The notes beneath the pieces were generated by a model that saw only the letters and a program-made list of their open reading frames with translations, had not been told where the DNA came from and did no database searches. Below, one piece after another: positions 43,301-50,962 of a DNA stretch of 64,000 nt (position 1 is the stretch's first letter; each line of letters starts with the position of its first letter). Made by a program: the position numbers and the translations under genes. This stretch comes from an uncultured Prevotellaceae bacterium (GTDB lineage: Bacteria; Bacteroidota; Bacteroidia; Bacteroidales; Bacteroidaceae), in NCBI GenBank assembly GCA_947168395.1, contig CAMVLT010000003.1, positions 163,424 through 227,423 of the forward strand. The letters are read 5' to 3'.

Positions 43301-43506
43301 GGTCGGGCCACCTGCTGCTCCACCTCTTCCGATGTAGCCCCAGGATAGACCGCCACCACCACACCTTGACGGATGGTGGCATGCGGAAATTCGTCCTTCG
43401 GCATGATATACATGCCGTAGATGCCCATCACAAACAAAATGCCAACGATGAGCAATGATATCGAGTAATGCTCCAACTGCCATCGGAGCCAGTTCGTATT
43501 TTTCAT
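40315..43506 (-). CDS. RND-family efflux pump inner-membrane subunit
   Basis: A 1063-residue proton-driven transporter of the AcrB/CusA superfamily. The first helix (YSISLLIVGILFVMGIYGMY) is followed by a large periplasmic loop, helices 2-6 around VTLAALIVVLGMIVDNSIVV, a second periplasmic loop and helices 7-12. VVLGMIVDNSIVVIDGYLEY matches the conserved TM4 region carrying the proton-relay Asp. The overall sequence resembles the HAE-type drug pumps more than metal pumps, but the substrate cannot be assigned. Its start is 1 base after the adaptor's stop, so the two are coupled. Confidence 0.93.
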   Translation of the reverse strand: MKNTNWLRWQLEHYSISLLIVGILFVMGIYGMYIMPKDEFPHATIRQGVVVAVYPGATSEEVEQQVARPLERYLFTFGEVNRKKTTTQSQNGMCIVMVKLNDEVNNKDEVWSKIKHGLNGFKPQLPSGVLAIVVNDDFGNTSALLIAIESDQRSYRELKQYSDDLSDRLRRIPSVANVKLFGEQKEQISLYIDRQRLQAYGIGQQMLFSRLQDQGITTMSGSISDDDQQIPIHVEAQENSEEEIANQIIFSDPATGKVVRVRDVARVVREYEPMSSRIEQDGHPCVLLSMEMTPGNNVVLYGQEVDRVLKDFRENELPDDVNVTRIADKPKVVAKSVSDFLRDLLISMAIIILVMMVLFPIRSAIVAAITIPLSTFVSVAVMYMMGIELNIVTLAALIVVLGMIVDNSIVVIDGYLEYLGKGFKPFDAAIESARQYFMPMLLATICICAIFYPFLITMKGVFHDCLEDFPVTITINLMVSLILAVTVIPFLETRIIKPDKVAIKREKSELVSISEREQARPKVKVSTDGNKITKWVQHTYNKVLDWTFANPWLTIGGGIAVILLSTLIVPTLKIRLFPYADRDQFAVEIFLPDGKGLAETELIADSVQHVLEKDERITGITAFIGCSSPRFMDAYAPQMAGNNYAQFIVNSQSDKATLDLLAEYQPQLSEAFPNAYVKFKRLDYLEVSELEYRFYGDNLDSLHVVAERLMERMRQMPELEWVHTDYLQPYPIINVALDPVTSAQLGITRTTAQLALSATSSDLRVGQIWEGNYELPIVVKDDTDMTFSEVANLGVSSPMSMVSGGLHSTNSTVPLRQIAKVTPKWSESRIMHRGGERCITVTAQFAQGVYTAPVEKEIARIMQENILLPQGVRTEVGGEIEYGDEAMPQIIGGITIAMIIVFFFLLFNFRKYGVTTICMVALALMTPGALIGLGLMNRALGLTSIFGLITLMGMIMRNEILIFEHAIDLIKKFAPDGFPVGASDEYRRQYNAVVKQAAYEAGKRRMVPIFLTTATTAVGVVPMIIAQSSFWMPVGVTIFAGGIGSLIMVVAMLPVIYWKVSTK

Positions 43507-43507
43507 C

Positions 43508-44533
43508 CTAATAAATCACTTTGGTTCCTTCACTCAGTTTCTGATAACCCTCTGTGACAATACGGTCACCGGTATTCAGCCCGTCGATGACACTCACATA
43601 GTTTCCTTGTGGCTGACCAATGGTAACAGTTGTGCGATGACCCGTGCTATCCTTGCCTATCGTCCAGACAAACAGACTGCCGTCAGACTTTCTCTGCACT
43701 GCTGTTACAGGAACCATCTTGCTACCAACAACCTGCGAGCCATCAGAAGCAAAACGCACATTGGCCACCATCCCTGGCAGCAGCTTACGGTCACTATTTG
43801 CTACATTTATTCTTATATCGTACGTATGCGTGAGGGCATCGGCCTGCACGCCCTTCTCTATCAGGCCGCCTTGATAACTGCCATTGATGGCTTCCACCGC
43901 GATACTCGTTGGCGTATGAGCATTGATACCGCCTATTTCAGCTTCTGGTACTGCCACTTTCACCTTTACTGCTGAGATGTCAAGGATACTCACAACGGCC
44001 TGTGAGGGTAAGGCTGTCTCACCTGCGCCAATCAGTTTTTTGCCTATGATACCACCGACAGGCGCTACCAACCGACAATCAGCGAGATTCTTCTTGGCTA
44101 CCTCCAACTGCGATTTGGCCTGAGCCACCTTGCTCTGTATCTCTACCCACTGCACCTCGGGCAGCGAACCGTTGTCGTGCAGCATCTTGTAGCGCGCCAA
44201 CGCATCGTTGGCCTGTGTCATCTGCGCCTCGGCACCACTCAGCAGGTTGCGGGCCTGCGTGTCGTCCATCTCTGCCAATAGCTGACCTTTGCCTACGGCC
44301 TGACCTTCACGCACCAGTACGCGCTTTACTACCCCCATCCCTGTAAAGCTGACAGCGGTAGCCTCGCGTTCTTCTACAATACCCACATACGTCTGGCCAT
44401 TGTCCACCACGCCAGATGATACCACCTCAGTTTTCACTCTCGTCGGAGCTTTCATGCTCGATTTTGCCACTTGCTGCTGACAAGAACTGCCCAGTAATAT
44501 GACTGATAGCAGTATCAAAAAATCCTTCTTCAT
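43508..44533 (-). CDS. RND efflux periplasmic adaptor (membrane fusion protein)
   Basis: A 341-residue lipoprotein adaptor. The start MKKDFLILLSVILLGSSCQQ gives a signal peptide with lipobox LGSSC; the longer frame from 44587 crosses the promoter and is rejected. The mature protein shows the lipoyl half-motifs (FTGMGVVKRVLVREGQAVGK and RLVAPVGGIIGKKLIGAGE), an alpha-helical hairpin between them and the beta-barrel domain (VKVKVAVPEAEIGGI). It would bridge the RND pump and the TolC-like channel. It is first in the operon, divergent from the AraC-type regulator, 163 bases apart. Confidence 0.92.
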   Translation of the reverse strand: MKKDFLILLSVILLGSSCQQQVAKSSMKAPTRVKTEVVSSGVVDNGQTYVGIVEEREATAVSFTGMGVVKRVLVREGQAVGKGQLLAEMDDTQARNLLSGAEAQMTQANDALARYKMLHDNGSLPEVQWVEIQSKVAQAKSQLEVAKKNLADCRLVAPVGGIIGKKLIGAGETALPSQAVVSILDISAVKVKVAVPEAEIGGINAHTPTSIAVEAINGSYQGGLIEKGVQADALTHTYDIRINVANSDRKLLPGMVANVRFASDGSQVVGSKMVPVTAVQRKSDGSLFVWTIGKDSTGHRTTVTIGQPQGNYVSVIDGLNTGDRIVTEGYQKLSEGTKVIY

Positions 44534-44557
44534 ACTCAAATGGTTTATTTTTGACTG

Positions 44558-44588
44558 CAAAATTAATCCAAAATCGCCTATCGCCAAT
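44558..44588 (-). promoter_or_regulatory. Promoter of the efflux operon
   Basis: On the minus strand TAATTTTG (44565-44558) is an exact -7 match and ATTG (44588-44585) lies 19 bases upstream. The adaptor ATG is 24 bases downstream. Confidence 0.65.
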
Positions 44589-44684
44589 GTTTGATTTCAC
44601 TTCATATCTTGTCAATTTGACGTTAAGATGTCAAATAAAACAATATTGACACCAAATAAGACATTAAATATGAATAATTTTAAG

Positions 44685-44692
44685 TACTTTTG
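44685..44692 (+). promoter_or_regulatory. -7 promoter element of the AraC-type gene (near-leaderless)
   Basis: TACTTTTG followed by C is an exact -7 match ending only 4 bases before the ATG at 44697. No good -33 box is seen 19-21 bases upstream. Confidence 0.55.
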
Positions 44693-44696
44693 CAAC

Positions 44697-45617
44697 ATGA
44701 AACAACATGAAGAAGTAACATTTCAGACATTAGCTAACAATGAGGATATCCAGATTGGCTATTCCGACAACGATATTGTGGTCGTTGATAGTATTCAGCA
44801 GTTTACCGAGACCAATACCGCTCATGTGGCTATGAATGCTGTCGTCATCTGCACCAACGGTAAAGTACAGGCTCAGATGAATGGCAAACAAATGGAACTC
44901 CACAAGAACCAGGTGGCCATCGTACCCCAGAACGTCACAGTGACCGATGTGATGGTCAGCCCTGACTTCAACCTTAAAGCCATGTTCCTCACCAACCGCA
45001 TCCTTCAGAATTTTCTGCGAGAGAAAATGAGCATCTGGAACGACATGATGTACATCCGTCGCCACCATATCGTGACTATGGACGAGGACGAGATACTCTT
45101 CTACACCCACTTCTACGACATGCTGACACTGGCCATTTCCAAGGGTAAGGACAATCCGTTGCATACTGATGTGATCCAATCGTTGCTACGCTCTGCTGTT
45201 CTCGCCCTCTGCGGGGCCATGAAAATGAAATTATCATCAGAGAAACATCTGGACGATGATGCCACTCTGCAAGGCAATGAAAGAATGACATCTAAAGTCC
45301 ACTTCCAGCACTTCCTCGATTTACTGCACTCCAACGATGTGAAGCGGCACACGGTAGAAGCTTATGCCAGCAAGCTGTGTATCTCGCCCAAATACCTCAC
45401 GGTTGTATGCAAGAAAAATTCTGGCAAGACCGCTAACGAATGGATTACAGAACATGTGCTGGAGGACATCCGTTACTACTTGCGGCAGACAGATCTCAGC
45501 ATCAAGCAGATTTGTGAAAAACTCGCATTTCCCAATCCCTCCTTCTTTGGAAAATATGTAAAATCTCATTTCGGCATGACCCCATTGGAATTAAAAGGTG
45601 AGAAGGTGAAAAGGTGA
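44697..45617 (+). CDS. AraC-family transcriptional regulator
   Basis: A 306-residue regulator. An N-terminal cupin-like ligand or dimer domain (about 1-180; NGKQMELHKNQVAIVPQNV) precedes two helix-turn-helix motifs of the AraC type (about 205-300). VEAYASKLCISPKYLTVVCK and SIKQICEKLAFPNPSFFGKY, then GMTPLE, are the key lines. It is divergent from the RND efflux operon, so it probably controls that operon, though the inducer is unknown. The frame runs further upstream but the -7 box lies there. The last codons (KGEKVKR, stop) are made of an 8-base tandem repeat. Confidence 0.9.
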   Translation: MKQHEEVTFQTLANNEDIQIGYSDNDIVVVDSIQQFTETNTAHVAMNAVVICTNGKVQAQMNGKQMELHKNQVAIVPQNVTVTDVMVSPDFNLKAMFLTNRILQNFLREKMSIWNDMMYIRRHHIVTMDEDEILFYTHFYDMLTLAISKGKDNPLHTDVIQSLLRSAVLALCGAMKMKLSSEKHLDDDATLQGNERMTSKVHFQHFLDLLHSNDVKRHTVEAYASKLCISPKYLTVVCKKNSGKTANEWITEHVLEDIRYYLRQTDLSIKQICEKLAFPNPSFFGKYVKSHFGMTPLELKGEKVKR

Positions 45618-45621
45618 AAGG
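45593..45621 (+). repeat. 8-base tandem repeat across the AraC-type stop codon
   Basis: AAAAGGTG, AGAAGGTG, AAAAGGTG and a partial AAAGG run head to tail. The TGA stop (45615-45617) lies inside the array, so the protein's last residues derive from it. Confidence 0.65.
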
Positions 45622-45722
45622 CCAAGCCCCCCACCCGATGAAGGAAGAGGCAAAGATGAGCAACCTGACCAGTTACGATGAAATAAATTTACAGTCAAAA
45701 CATTAGCAAAAACTCTTCGAGA

Positions 45723-45877
45723 CTTTGCTCCGAGCAAACTCGGAGTTTCCCTAGGGTAAACTGGGGGTTTAAGTAGGGTAAACTCCGGGTTTACCTAGGG
45801 TAAACTCCAAGCCCCATTTTCAGGGCGTTTCAGGGCACTTTTCGTAATTGAAAGGATAAACGAAAATAGTTGACAAA
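45723..45877 (-). repeat. 155-bp structured repeat element, copy B (inverted)
   Basis: Copy B is the reverse-oriented partner of 6394-6548. The 17-base box (CGAAAATAGTTGACAAA on the plus strand) is at 45861-45877. Four 22-base units follow leftward: AAAC starts at 45802, 45780, 45758 and 45736, and GTTT (CTTT in the last) at 45789, 45767, 45745 and 45723. The gap from box to array is 56 bases in both copies and the total length is 155 in both. It occupies most of the 485-base gap before the PUL. Confidence 0.85.
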
Positions 45878-45907
45878 TCGAAAAGTATTTACCCCTTGAT
45901 GTGATAA

Positions 45908-45982
45908 ATATTGCGGCTCAAAGCCTTCGGCAACAAGCTGAAAGGCATCGTCTATGGCATTCTGAATGCGGTGACGGAATAA
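45908..45982 (+). pseudogene. 24-residue coding stub
   Basis: After the repeat element there is a short open stretch reading LRLKAFGNKLKGIVYGILNA and VTE before a stop, with a stop in frame just upstream. It looks like the 3' end of a lost gene (coding-like codon use, clean stop), but the family is not recognised. Confidence 0.3.
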
Positions 45983-45992
45983 TAGTCAGTCT

Positions 45993-46018
45993 GGCACAAA
46001 AGAGAATGATTTTGTGCC
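45993..46018 (+). terminator. Hairpin before the PUL
   Basis: GGCACAAAA (45993-46001) pairs perfectly with TTTTGTGCC (46010-46018), loop 8 bases. No T-tract follows, so it may be a leftover terminator or an mRNA-stability hairpin. Confidence 0.45.
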
Positions 46019-46053
46019 GGGAATGAGGTTACAATATCGGGCTTGGTGCGTCC

Positions 46054-46078
46054 TACATGTAAATAAGATATACATGTA
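46054..46078. promoter_or_regulatory. Twin TACATGTA palindromes upstream of the PUL
   Basis: Two identical 8-base palindromes, TACATGTA, lie at 46054-46061 and 46071-46078, 17 bases apart centre to centre, ending 24 bases before the first PUL gene. A dimeric regulator could bind here; no TAnnTTTG box is obvious. Confidence 0.4.
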
Positions 46079-46102
46079 TAAACTTAATAACTAATTTTCT
46101 GT

Positions 46103-47527
46103 ATGAACAAAAATCAAAAATCCAGGGTGATGGGTAGTGGCCTGCTGGCCGGCGCCGCTGCCCTGCTGACGCTGAGCTGCGCCGACCATTACGACGGTGA
46201 CGAATCGTGGGCTCCGCAGGTGCAGAACGCCACGCTGCAGTCGCCCTCGGCAAGCGACATCAAGGTCGTAGCGAGCCCCGACGGCAGCTCAATGACCATC
46301 ACGTGGCCTGTGGTCTATGGAGCTGGCGGCTACGCTATGGCGCTCTACAACGTGAATGACCCCAACAGTCCGCTGCTGGTCAAGACCGACACCATCGACG
46401 GCTGCAGCGTGACCACTAACCGCGAGGAGGACACCAACTACAGCCTCACGCTGCGCACGCTGGGCAACCAGAAGTATAACAACCAAGCTGCTACGGAAAA
46501 CACCGAATACAGATTCAACACCTTCCTGCCAACCTACGCCGTGATACCCGACGGCAGCGACCTGAAGACATGGTTCGCCGAGAACCCCATCCCCGAGGAC
46601 AGCACCAGCCATTTGTGCTACGACCTGGTGCCGGGCGGCACGTACACCGTGTCGGGCAAGATTGACTTCGGCGGTCACCAGGTGTCGCTCCGCTCGTCGT
46701 CGAAGGCCACCTACGCCAACATCACGATGGGGACTGGTGCCTACTTCAACACCTACGCTGGCTTCACGCTGAAGTATCTGAACATCGATGCCGAAGCTAC
46801 CAACAAGCCGATTATCTCGTTCAGCGACGAGCCCGACGAGCGCATCAAGGACCTGATAGCCGAGAAGGGCTACTACTTCATCATGGACCCCGTGGTGGTG
46901 CAGGGCTGCAACATCACGAGGCTGGGCAGCAGCCTCATGGCCAGCAACTCGGTGAAGTACGACGTGCGCGTGGTGAGCATCAACAACACGGTGGTACACA
47001 TCGACAAGACGCTGCCTACGGCCAGCAGTGGGGCTTTCGTCTACATGAAGTCGGGCTACATTACCGACTTCACCATCAAGAACAGCACCGTCTTCTCGCG
47101 TGAACACGCCGACTGCTTCTTCATGCAGCACGGCGGCCGCCCGAAGGACGTGAGTGACGAGGAGCAGCGGTATGTATCTATCCTAAACTGCACGCTCTGC
47201 AACATTGCCTATGGCAAGAACTTCTGCGACTACCACAACGGACAGACCACCTACCACTATACGCTGAAGAATACCATTGTGGAGGACTGCGGCAAGGCCA
47301 ACTTCCTGACGGGACTGAACAAGGGCCAGGCAAGCGACAACCCCACATGGGACGTGAACAACAACACCTGCTGGCGCGACGGTGCTGATGCCAGTGCCTC
47401 GCAGACGGGCATCAAGAACCCGGGCGTGTGGTTCACCAACGACCCCGAGATAGATGCTGCCAATGGCGACTTCATTCCGGCTGCCGCACAGCAGGAGGCC
47501 GGACAGGGAGACCCGAGGTGGAAGTGA
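46103..47527 (+). CDS. PUL surface lipoprotein, DUF5123/DUF4957-like
   Basis: A 474-residue lipoprotein with signal peptide and lipobox (GAAALLTLSCADHYDG). Residues 45-140 form a fibronectin III-like domain (VVASPDGSSMTITWPVVYGA). The remainder is a right-handed beta-helix-like region with repeating VNNN- and ITxLGSS-type turns (for example IDFGGHQVSLRSSSKATYAN). This domain order fits the DUF4957/DUF5123 proteins found in pectin PULs of Bacteroides and Prevotella, probably glycan-binding on the cell surface. No lyase active site is recognised. The family names are from memory. Its stop codon lies in a 14-base repeat and it is 47 bases upstream of susC. Confidence 0.75.
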   Translation: MNKNQKSRVMGSGLLAGAAALLTLSCADHYDGDESWAPQVQNATLQSPSASDIKVVASPDGSSMTITWPVVYGAGGYAMALYNVNDPNSPLLVKTDTIDGCSVTTNREEDTNYSLTLRTLGNQKYNNQAATENTEYRFNTFLPTYAVIPDGSDLKTWFAENPIPEDSTSHLCYDLVPGGTYTVSGKIDFGGHQVSLRSSSKATYANITMGTGAYFNTYAGFTLKYLNIDAEATNKPIISFSDEPDERIKDLIAEKGYYFIMDPVVVQGCNITRLGSSLMASNSVKYDVRVVSINNTVVHIDKTLPTASSGAFVYMKSGYITDFTIKNSTVFSREHADCFFMQHGGRPKDVSDEEQRYVSILNCTLCNIAYGKNFCDYHNGQTTYHYTLKNTIVEDCGKANFLTGLNKGQASDNPTWDVNNNTCWRDGADASASQTGIKNPGVWFTNDPEIDAANGDFIPAAAQQEAGQGDPRWK

Positions 47528-47559
47528 AAAGTGATAAGTGAAAAGTGATAAGTGAATAA
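47522..47559 (+). repeat. 14-base tandem repeat across the DUF5123-like stop codon
   Basis: AAGTGAAAAGTGAT occurs twice exactly (47522-47535, 47536-47549) and then partly (AAGTGAATAA). The stop TGA at 47525-47527 lies in the first unit. Confidence 0.8.
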
Positions 47560-47574
47560 TTTGCTACCGCACTA

Positions 47575-50500
47575 ATGAATATGAAGATTATGAAGCATAC
47601 AATAAGGAAACGACTGCTGATAACGCTGACGGCGATGGCTTGTCAGCTGTCAGTCAGCATAGCGCAGAACAAGGTGGTGACTGGTACGGTGTACGACGAA
47701 AAGGGCGAACCCGTCATCGGAGCCACCGTGCAGGTGAAAGGTACCAAGACAGGCACCGTGACCGACTTCAACGGCAACTACAAACTGGAGGTTCCCGAGA
47801 AGGCGAAGGTGACCATTAGTTATATAGGTTATGTGGCCGTTGAGACCACCGGCGGCACCGTGAGGCTGCAGGAAGACCGCACCTCGCTCGACGAGGTGGT
47901 GGTGGTGGGTTACGGCACGCAGAAGATGAAGAACGTGACGGGTGCTGTCGAGGCCATAGCAGCCGACGAGCTGAAGGATCTCTCGGTGGGAAGCCTTGGC
48001 GACGCACTGGCCGGACAGTTCAACGGCGTCAGCGTCAGCCGTGGGGCCGGTGCCTACCGTCCCGGTCAGAGCCCCACCCTACAGATACGTAATGCTGGTG
48101 CCAACACGCAAAACACCCCCGGTGCCACCAACGGTGGCGACCCTAATGCCTCGCCGCTCTACGTCATCGACGACTTCATATCGACCGAGGAGGCCTTCAA
48201 CAACCTCGACATCAGCGAGGTGGAGAGCATCACCGTGCTGAAGGACGCAGCAGCTGCCGTCTATGGTGCCCGCTCGGCCTACGGCGTGATACTGGTGAAG
48301 ACGAAGAAGGGCAAGGCCGGTGCTCCGCGTATATCGTACAACGGACAGTTAGGTTGGACGAATGCCACCTTCACGCCGAAGATGCTGTCGGCCTACGACT
48401 ACGGGCGGGTATGGAATGCCGTCATGGCTGCCGGCACCGCCACAAAGGACTATGTGGACAACGCCCGCGTGCTGTTCCAGAAGAACGAGCTGGAGCAGAT
48501 GAAGAACCTGGACTACGACCTGCTGGGCGACGAGTGGCGCGCTGCCCTCACCCACCGCCACAGCATCAACGTGAGCGGCGGCACGGAGCAGGCCACCTAC
48601 TTTGCCAACGTCAGCTACTTCAACCAGGACGGTAACATCGGCAAGCTCGACTACGACCGCTGGAACTACCGTGCCGGCGTGAACACCAACATAGGCAAGT
48701 ACGTGAAGGCAGCCCTCGAGGTGAGCGGCGACTACGGCAAGAAGAACAACGCCATCATAGCCAAGGGCGGCGGCACCGACGGCGACTACAAGTACCTGGC
48801 CACCCACCTGCCATTCGTACCCAGCTCGGTCGGCGGCTACCCGCTGGTGTACTCGGGCATGCAGAACGTCATACCCACCAGCGACACCCGCCTATACAAC
48901 TTCGAGGCCGTGCAGAACTGCGATGACTACGTGCGCAACATGACCAACAACATGACCATCAACGGCTCGCTGTCGTTCGACCTCGGATTCGTCAAGGTGC
49001 TGAAGGGACTCACCGCCAAGGTGTCGTACTCGAAGACCATCAACAACGCGAAGAACAACGCCATGAAGACGTTCATGGACGTCTACATGCTGCAGGAGCG
49101 CAACACCGAATATCCGCACCTCTACACCTGGACAGGACAGAACACCGCCGACTGGTATAACGCCAGGACGCTCTCGACGCTGACGCTGAACAACGGCAGC
49201 CTGCTGCAGCGCAGCATGAGCCGCGGCGACAGCTACCAGCTGAATTTCACGTTGCAGTATGCCCGCAGCTGGGGCCGCCACGACGTGAGCGCACTCTACA
49301 CGTTGGAGCGCTCGGAGACCGAGTTTGAAGACCTGACGGGCGAGATAACCGACCCCGTGAGCTACACCGACGGACAGTCGAAGTCGGCCACCGGCGACCA
49401 GGCCACCTCGTTCGGCCGCAGCGTGGGAGGCATGCTCTCACATGTGGGCCGCGTGAACTACGCCTACGCCGACAAGTACCTGGTGGAGTTCCTGTTCCGC
49501 GCCGACGGCAACGGCTCGAAGTTTGCCCCCGAGAACCGTTGGGGCTATTTCCCCAGCGTCAGCGCCGGTTGGGTGATGAGCGAGGAGGAGTGGTTCCAGA
49601 AGGCCCTGCCCTGGGTCAACTTCCTGAAGGTGCGTGCCAGCTGGGGCTATCTCGGTCGTGACAACATCGTGGCCTTCCTGTGGCGCCAGCAGTATAACCG
49701 CGACCTCGACAAGGGTGCAGTCTTCGGACAGACTTCGACCAACACACCAGTTTCGGCAGGTTCGGTAATGCCCGTGCGCGGTGTCAACCCCGGCGTACAC
49801 TGGGACAAGAATTACAAGACCAACATCGGTCTCGACATGCGATTCCTCGACGGACGTCTCTCCGTAGACTTCAACTACTACTACGACCGTGGCCGTGAGA
49901 TGTTCATGACCTATACCGGAACGTCGATGTTCCCCACCACCGTGGGAACGCAGGCCTCGCCCGAAAACTACGGCTCGGTCGACAACTGGGGCTGGGAGCT
50001 GAACTTGGGCTGGCGCGACAAGATAGGCAAGGACTGGCAGTACTGGGTGAAGCTGTCGACGGGATGGAACGACAACAAGATACTGGAAGGCCCGTTCCCC
50101 GCTACGCCTGAGTACGACAGCATGGTCAAGGGCGAGCGCATGGACCGTGGCGTGTGGGGACTAAAGTGCCTCGGCATGTTCCGCAGCTATCAGGAAATAC
50201 AGGAGTACTTTACCGAGAACAACATCACCACCTATTTCGGAAAGACCATCGACGACATACATCCGGGTACGCTCATCTATGCCGACGTGCATGGTGACAA
50301 CGACGGCACGGGCAACTATGGCGGCCCCGACGGCAAGATTAACCAGAACGACTACGTTAGGCTGTCGAAGTTCTCGAACAACCCCTACGGTTTCACCCTG
50401 AACTTCGGCGGGTCGTGGCGCGACCTCTCGATGACGGCACAGTTTGCAGCCTCATGGGGTGCCTACGACATTGTGCAAACCGACTTCCGCAAGTCGGCCG

Positions 50501-50892
50501 ACGACCTGGAGTATCAGAACGTGCCCTCGTTCTGGAGCGACATGTACGTCTATGAGGACATCTACGACGCTCACGGCAATGTCACCGTGCCGCGCAATAC
50601 CGAGGCTGCCTACCCGAACATGAAGTACAGCAGCATCAACGAGCAGGCATCGAGCTTCTGGCTGGTCAATGCCGCCAGCGTCACGTTGCGCAACTTCTCG
50701 GTGGCCTACAGCCTGCCTAAGAACTGGCTGAAGCCCATAGGCGTGAACAACGTGCGACTGAACCTCACCGTGCAGAACGCCCTCTACCTCTACAACCCGT
50801 ACCCCGGAAAGTCGTGGGCCAGCTACGGCGGCACCTACGGGCGCTATCCTAACCTGCGCAAGATAACCTTCGGTATCAACGTGTCGTTCTAA
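47575..50892 (+). CDS. SusC/RagA-family TonB-dependent outer-membrane transporter
   Basis: A 1105-residue TonB-dependent receptor. After the signal peptide (ending QLSVSIAQ) comes the carboxypeptidase-D-like N-terminal domain (VTGTVYDEKGEPVIGATVQV). The SusC signature region SLDEVVVVGYGTQK follows, then the plug (LQIRNAGANTQ, SITVLKDAAAAVYGARSAYG) and a 22-strand barrel of about 850 residues. With the SusD lipoprotein it would bind and import pectin-type oligosaccharides. The internal GYDP-type loops do not reveal the ligand. The length is normal for the family. Confidence 0.95.
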   Translation: MNMKIMKHTIRKRLLITLTAMACQLSVSIAQNKVVTGTVYDEKGEPVIGATVQVKGTKTGTVTDFNGNYKLEVPEKAKVTISYIGYVAVETTGGTVRLQEDRTSLDEVVVVGYGTQKMKNVTGAVEAIAADELKDLSVGSLGDALAGQFNGVSVSRGAGAYRPGQSPTLQIRNAGANTQNTPGATNGGDPNASPLYVIDDFISTEEAFNNLDISEVESITVLKDAAAAVYGARSAYGVILVKTKKGKAGAPRISYNGQLGWTNATFTPKMLSAYDYGRVWNAVMAAGTATKDYVDNARVLFQKNELEQMKNLDYDLLGDEWRAALTHRHSINVSGGTEQATYFANVSYFNQDGNIGKLDYDRWNYRAGVNTNIGKYVKAALEVSGDYGKKNNAIIAKGGGTDGDYKYLATHLPFVPSSVGGYPLVYSGMQNVIPTSDTRLYNFEAVQNCDDYVRNMTNNMTINGSLSFDLGFVKVLKGLTAKVSYSKTINNAKNNAMKTFMDVYMLQERNTEYPHLYTWTGQNTADWYNARTLSTLTLNNGSLLQRSMSRGDSYQLNFTLQYARSWGRHDVSALYTLERSETEFEDLTGEITDPVSYTDGQSKSATGDQATSFGRSVGGMLSHVGRVNYAYADKYLVEFLFRADGNGSKFAPENRWGYFPSVSAGWVMSEEEWFQKALPWVNFLKVRASWGYLGRDNIVAFLWRQQYNRDLDKGAVFGQTSTNTPVSAGSVMPVRGVNPGVHWDKNYKTNIGLDMRFLDGRLSVDFNYYYDRGREMFMTYTGTSMFPTTVGTQASPENYGSVDNWGWELNLGWRDKIGKDWQYWVKLSTGWNDNKILEGPFPATPEYDSMVKGERMDRGVWGLKCLGMFRSYQEIQEYFTENNITTYFGKTIDDIHPGTLIYADVHGDNDGTGNYGGPDGKINQNDYVRLSKFSNNPYGFTLNFGGSWRDLSMTAQFAASWGAYDIVQTDFRKSADDLEYQNVPSFWSDMYVYEDIYDAHGNVTVPRNTEAAYPNMKYSSINEQASSFWLVNAASVTLRNFSVAYSLPKNWLKPIGVNNVRLNLTVQNALYLYNPYPGKSWASYGGTYGRYPNLRKITFGINVSF

Positions 50893-50896
50893 AACC

Positions 50897-50926
50897 CACC
50901 CCCTACCCCTCCCCAGGAGGAGGGGA
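50897..50926 (+). repeat. GC-rich repeat, copy 1 (between susC and susD)
   Basis: A C-rich then G-rich stretch just after the susC stop (CCACCCCCTACCCC, then CTCCCCAGGAGGAGGGGAG, which can fold on itself). The reverse-type version of the same sequence appears inside susD and the next gene. Confidence 0.6.
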
Positions 50927-50962
50927 GATTGGACAATAAAGCATATAACATCAAAATAGTCA

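Noticed and set aside
41893..43458. 521-residue open frame on the plus strand inside the RND pump gene
   Set aside because: It is antisense to a clear RND coding region, and its His/Gln-rich translation has no domain pattern.
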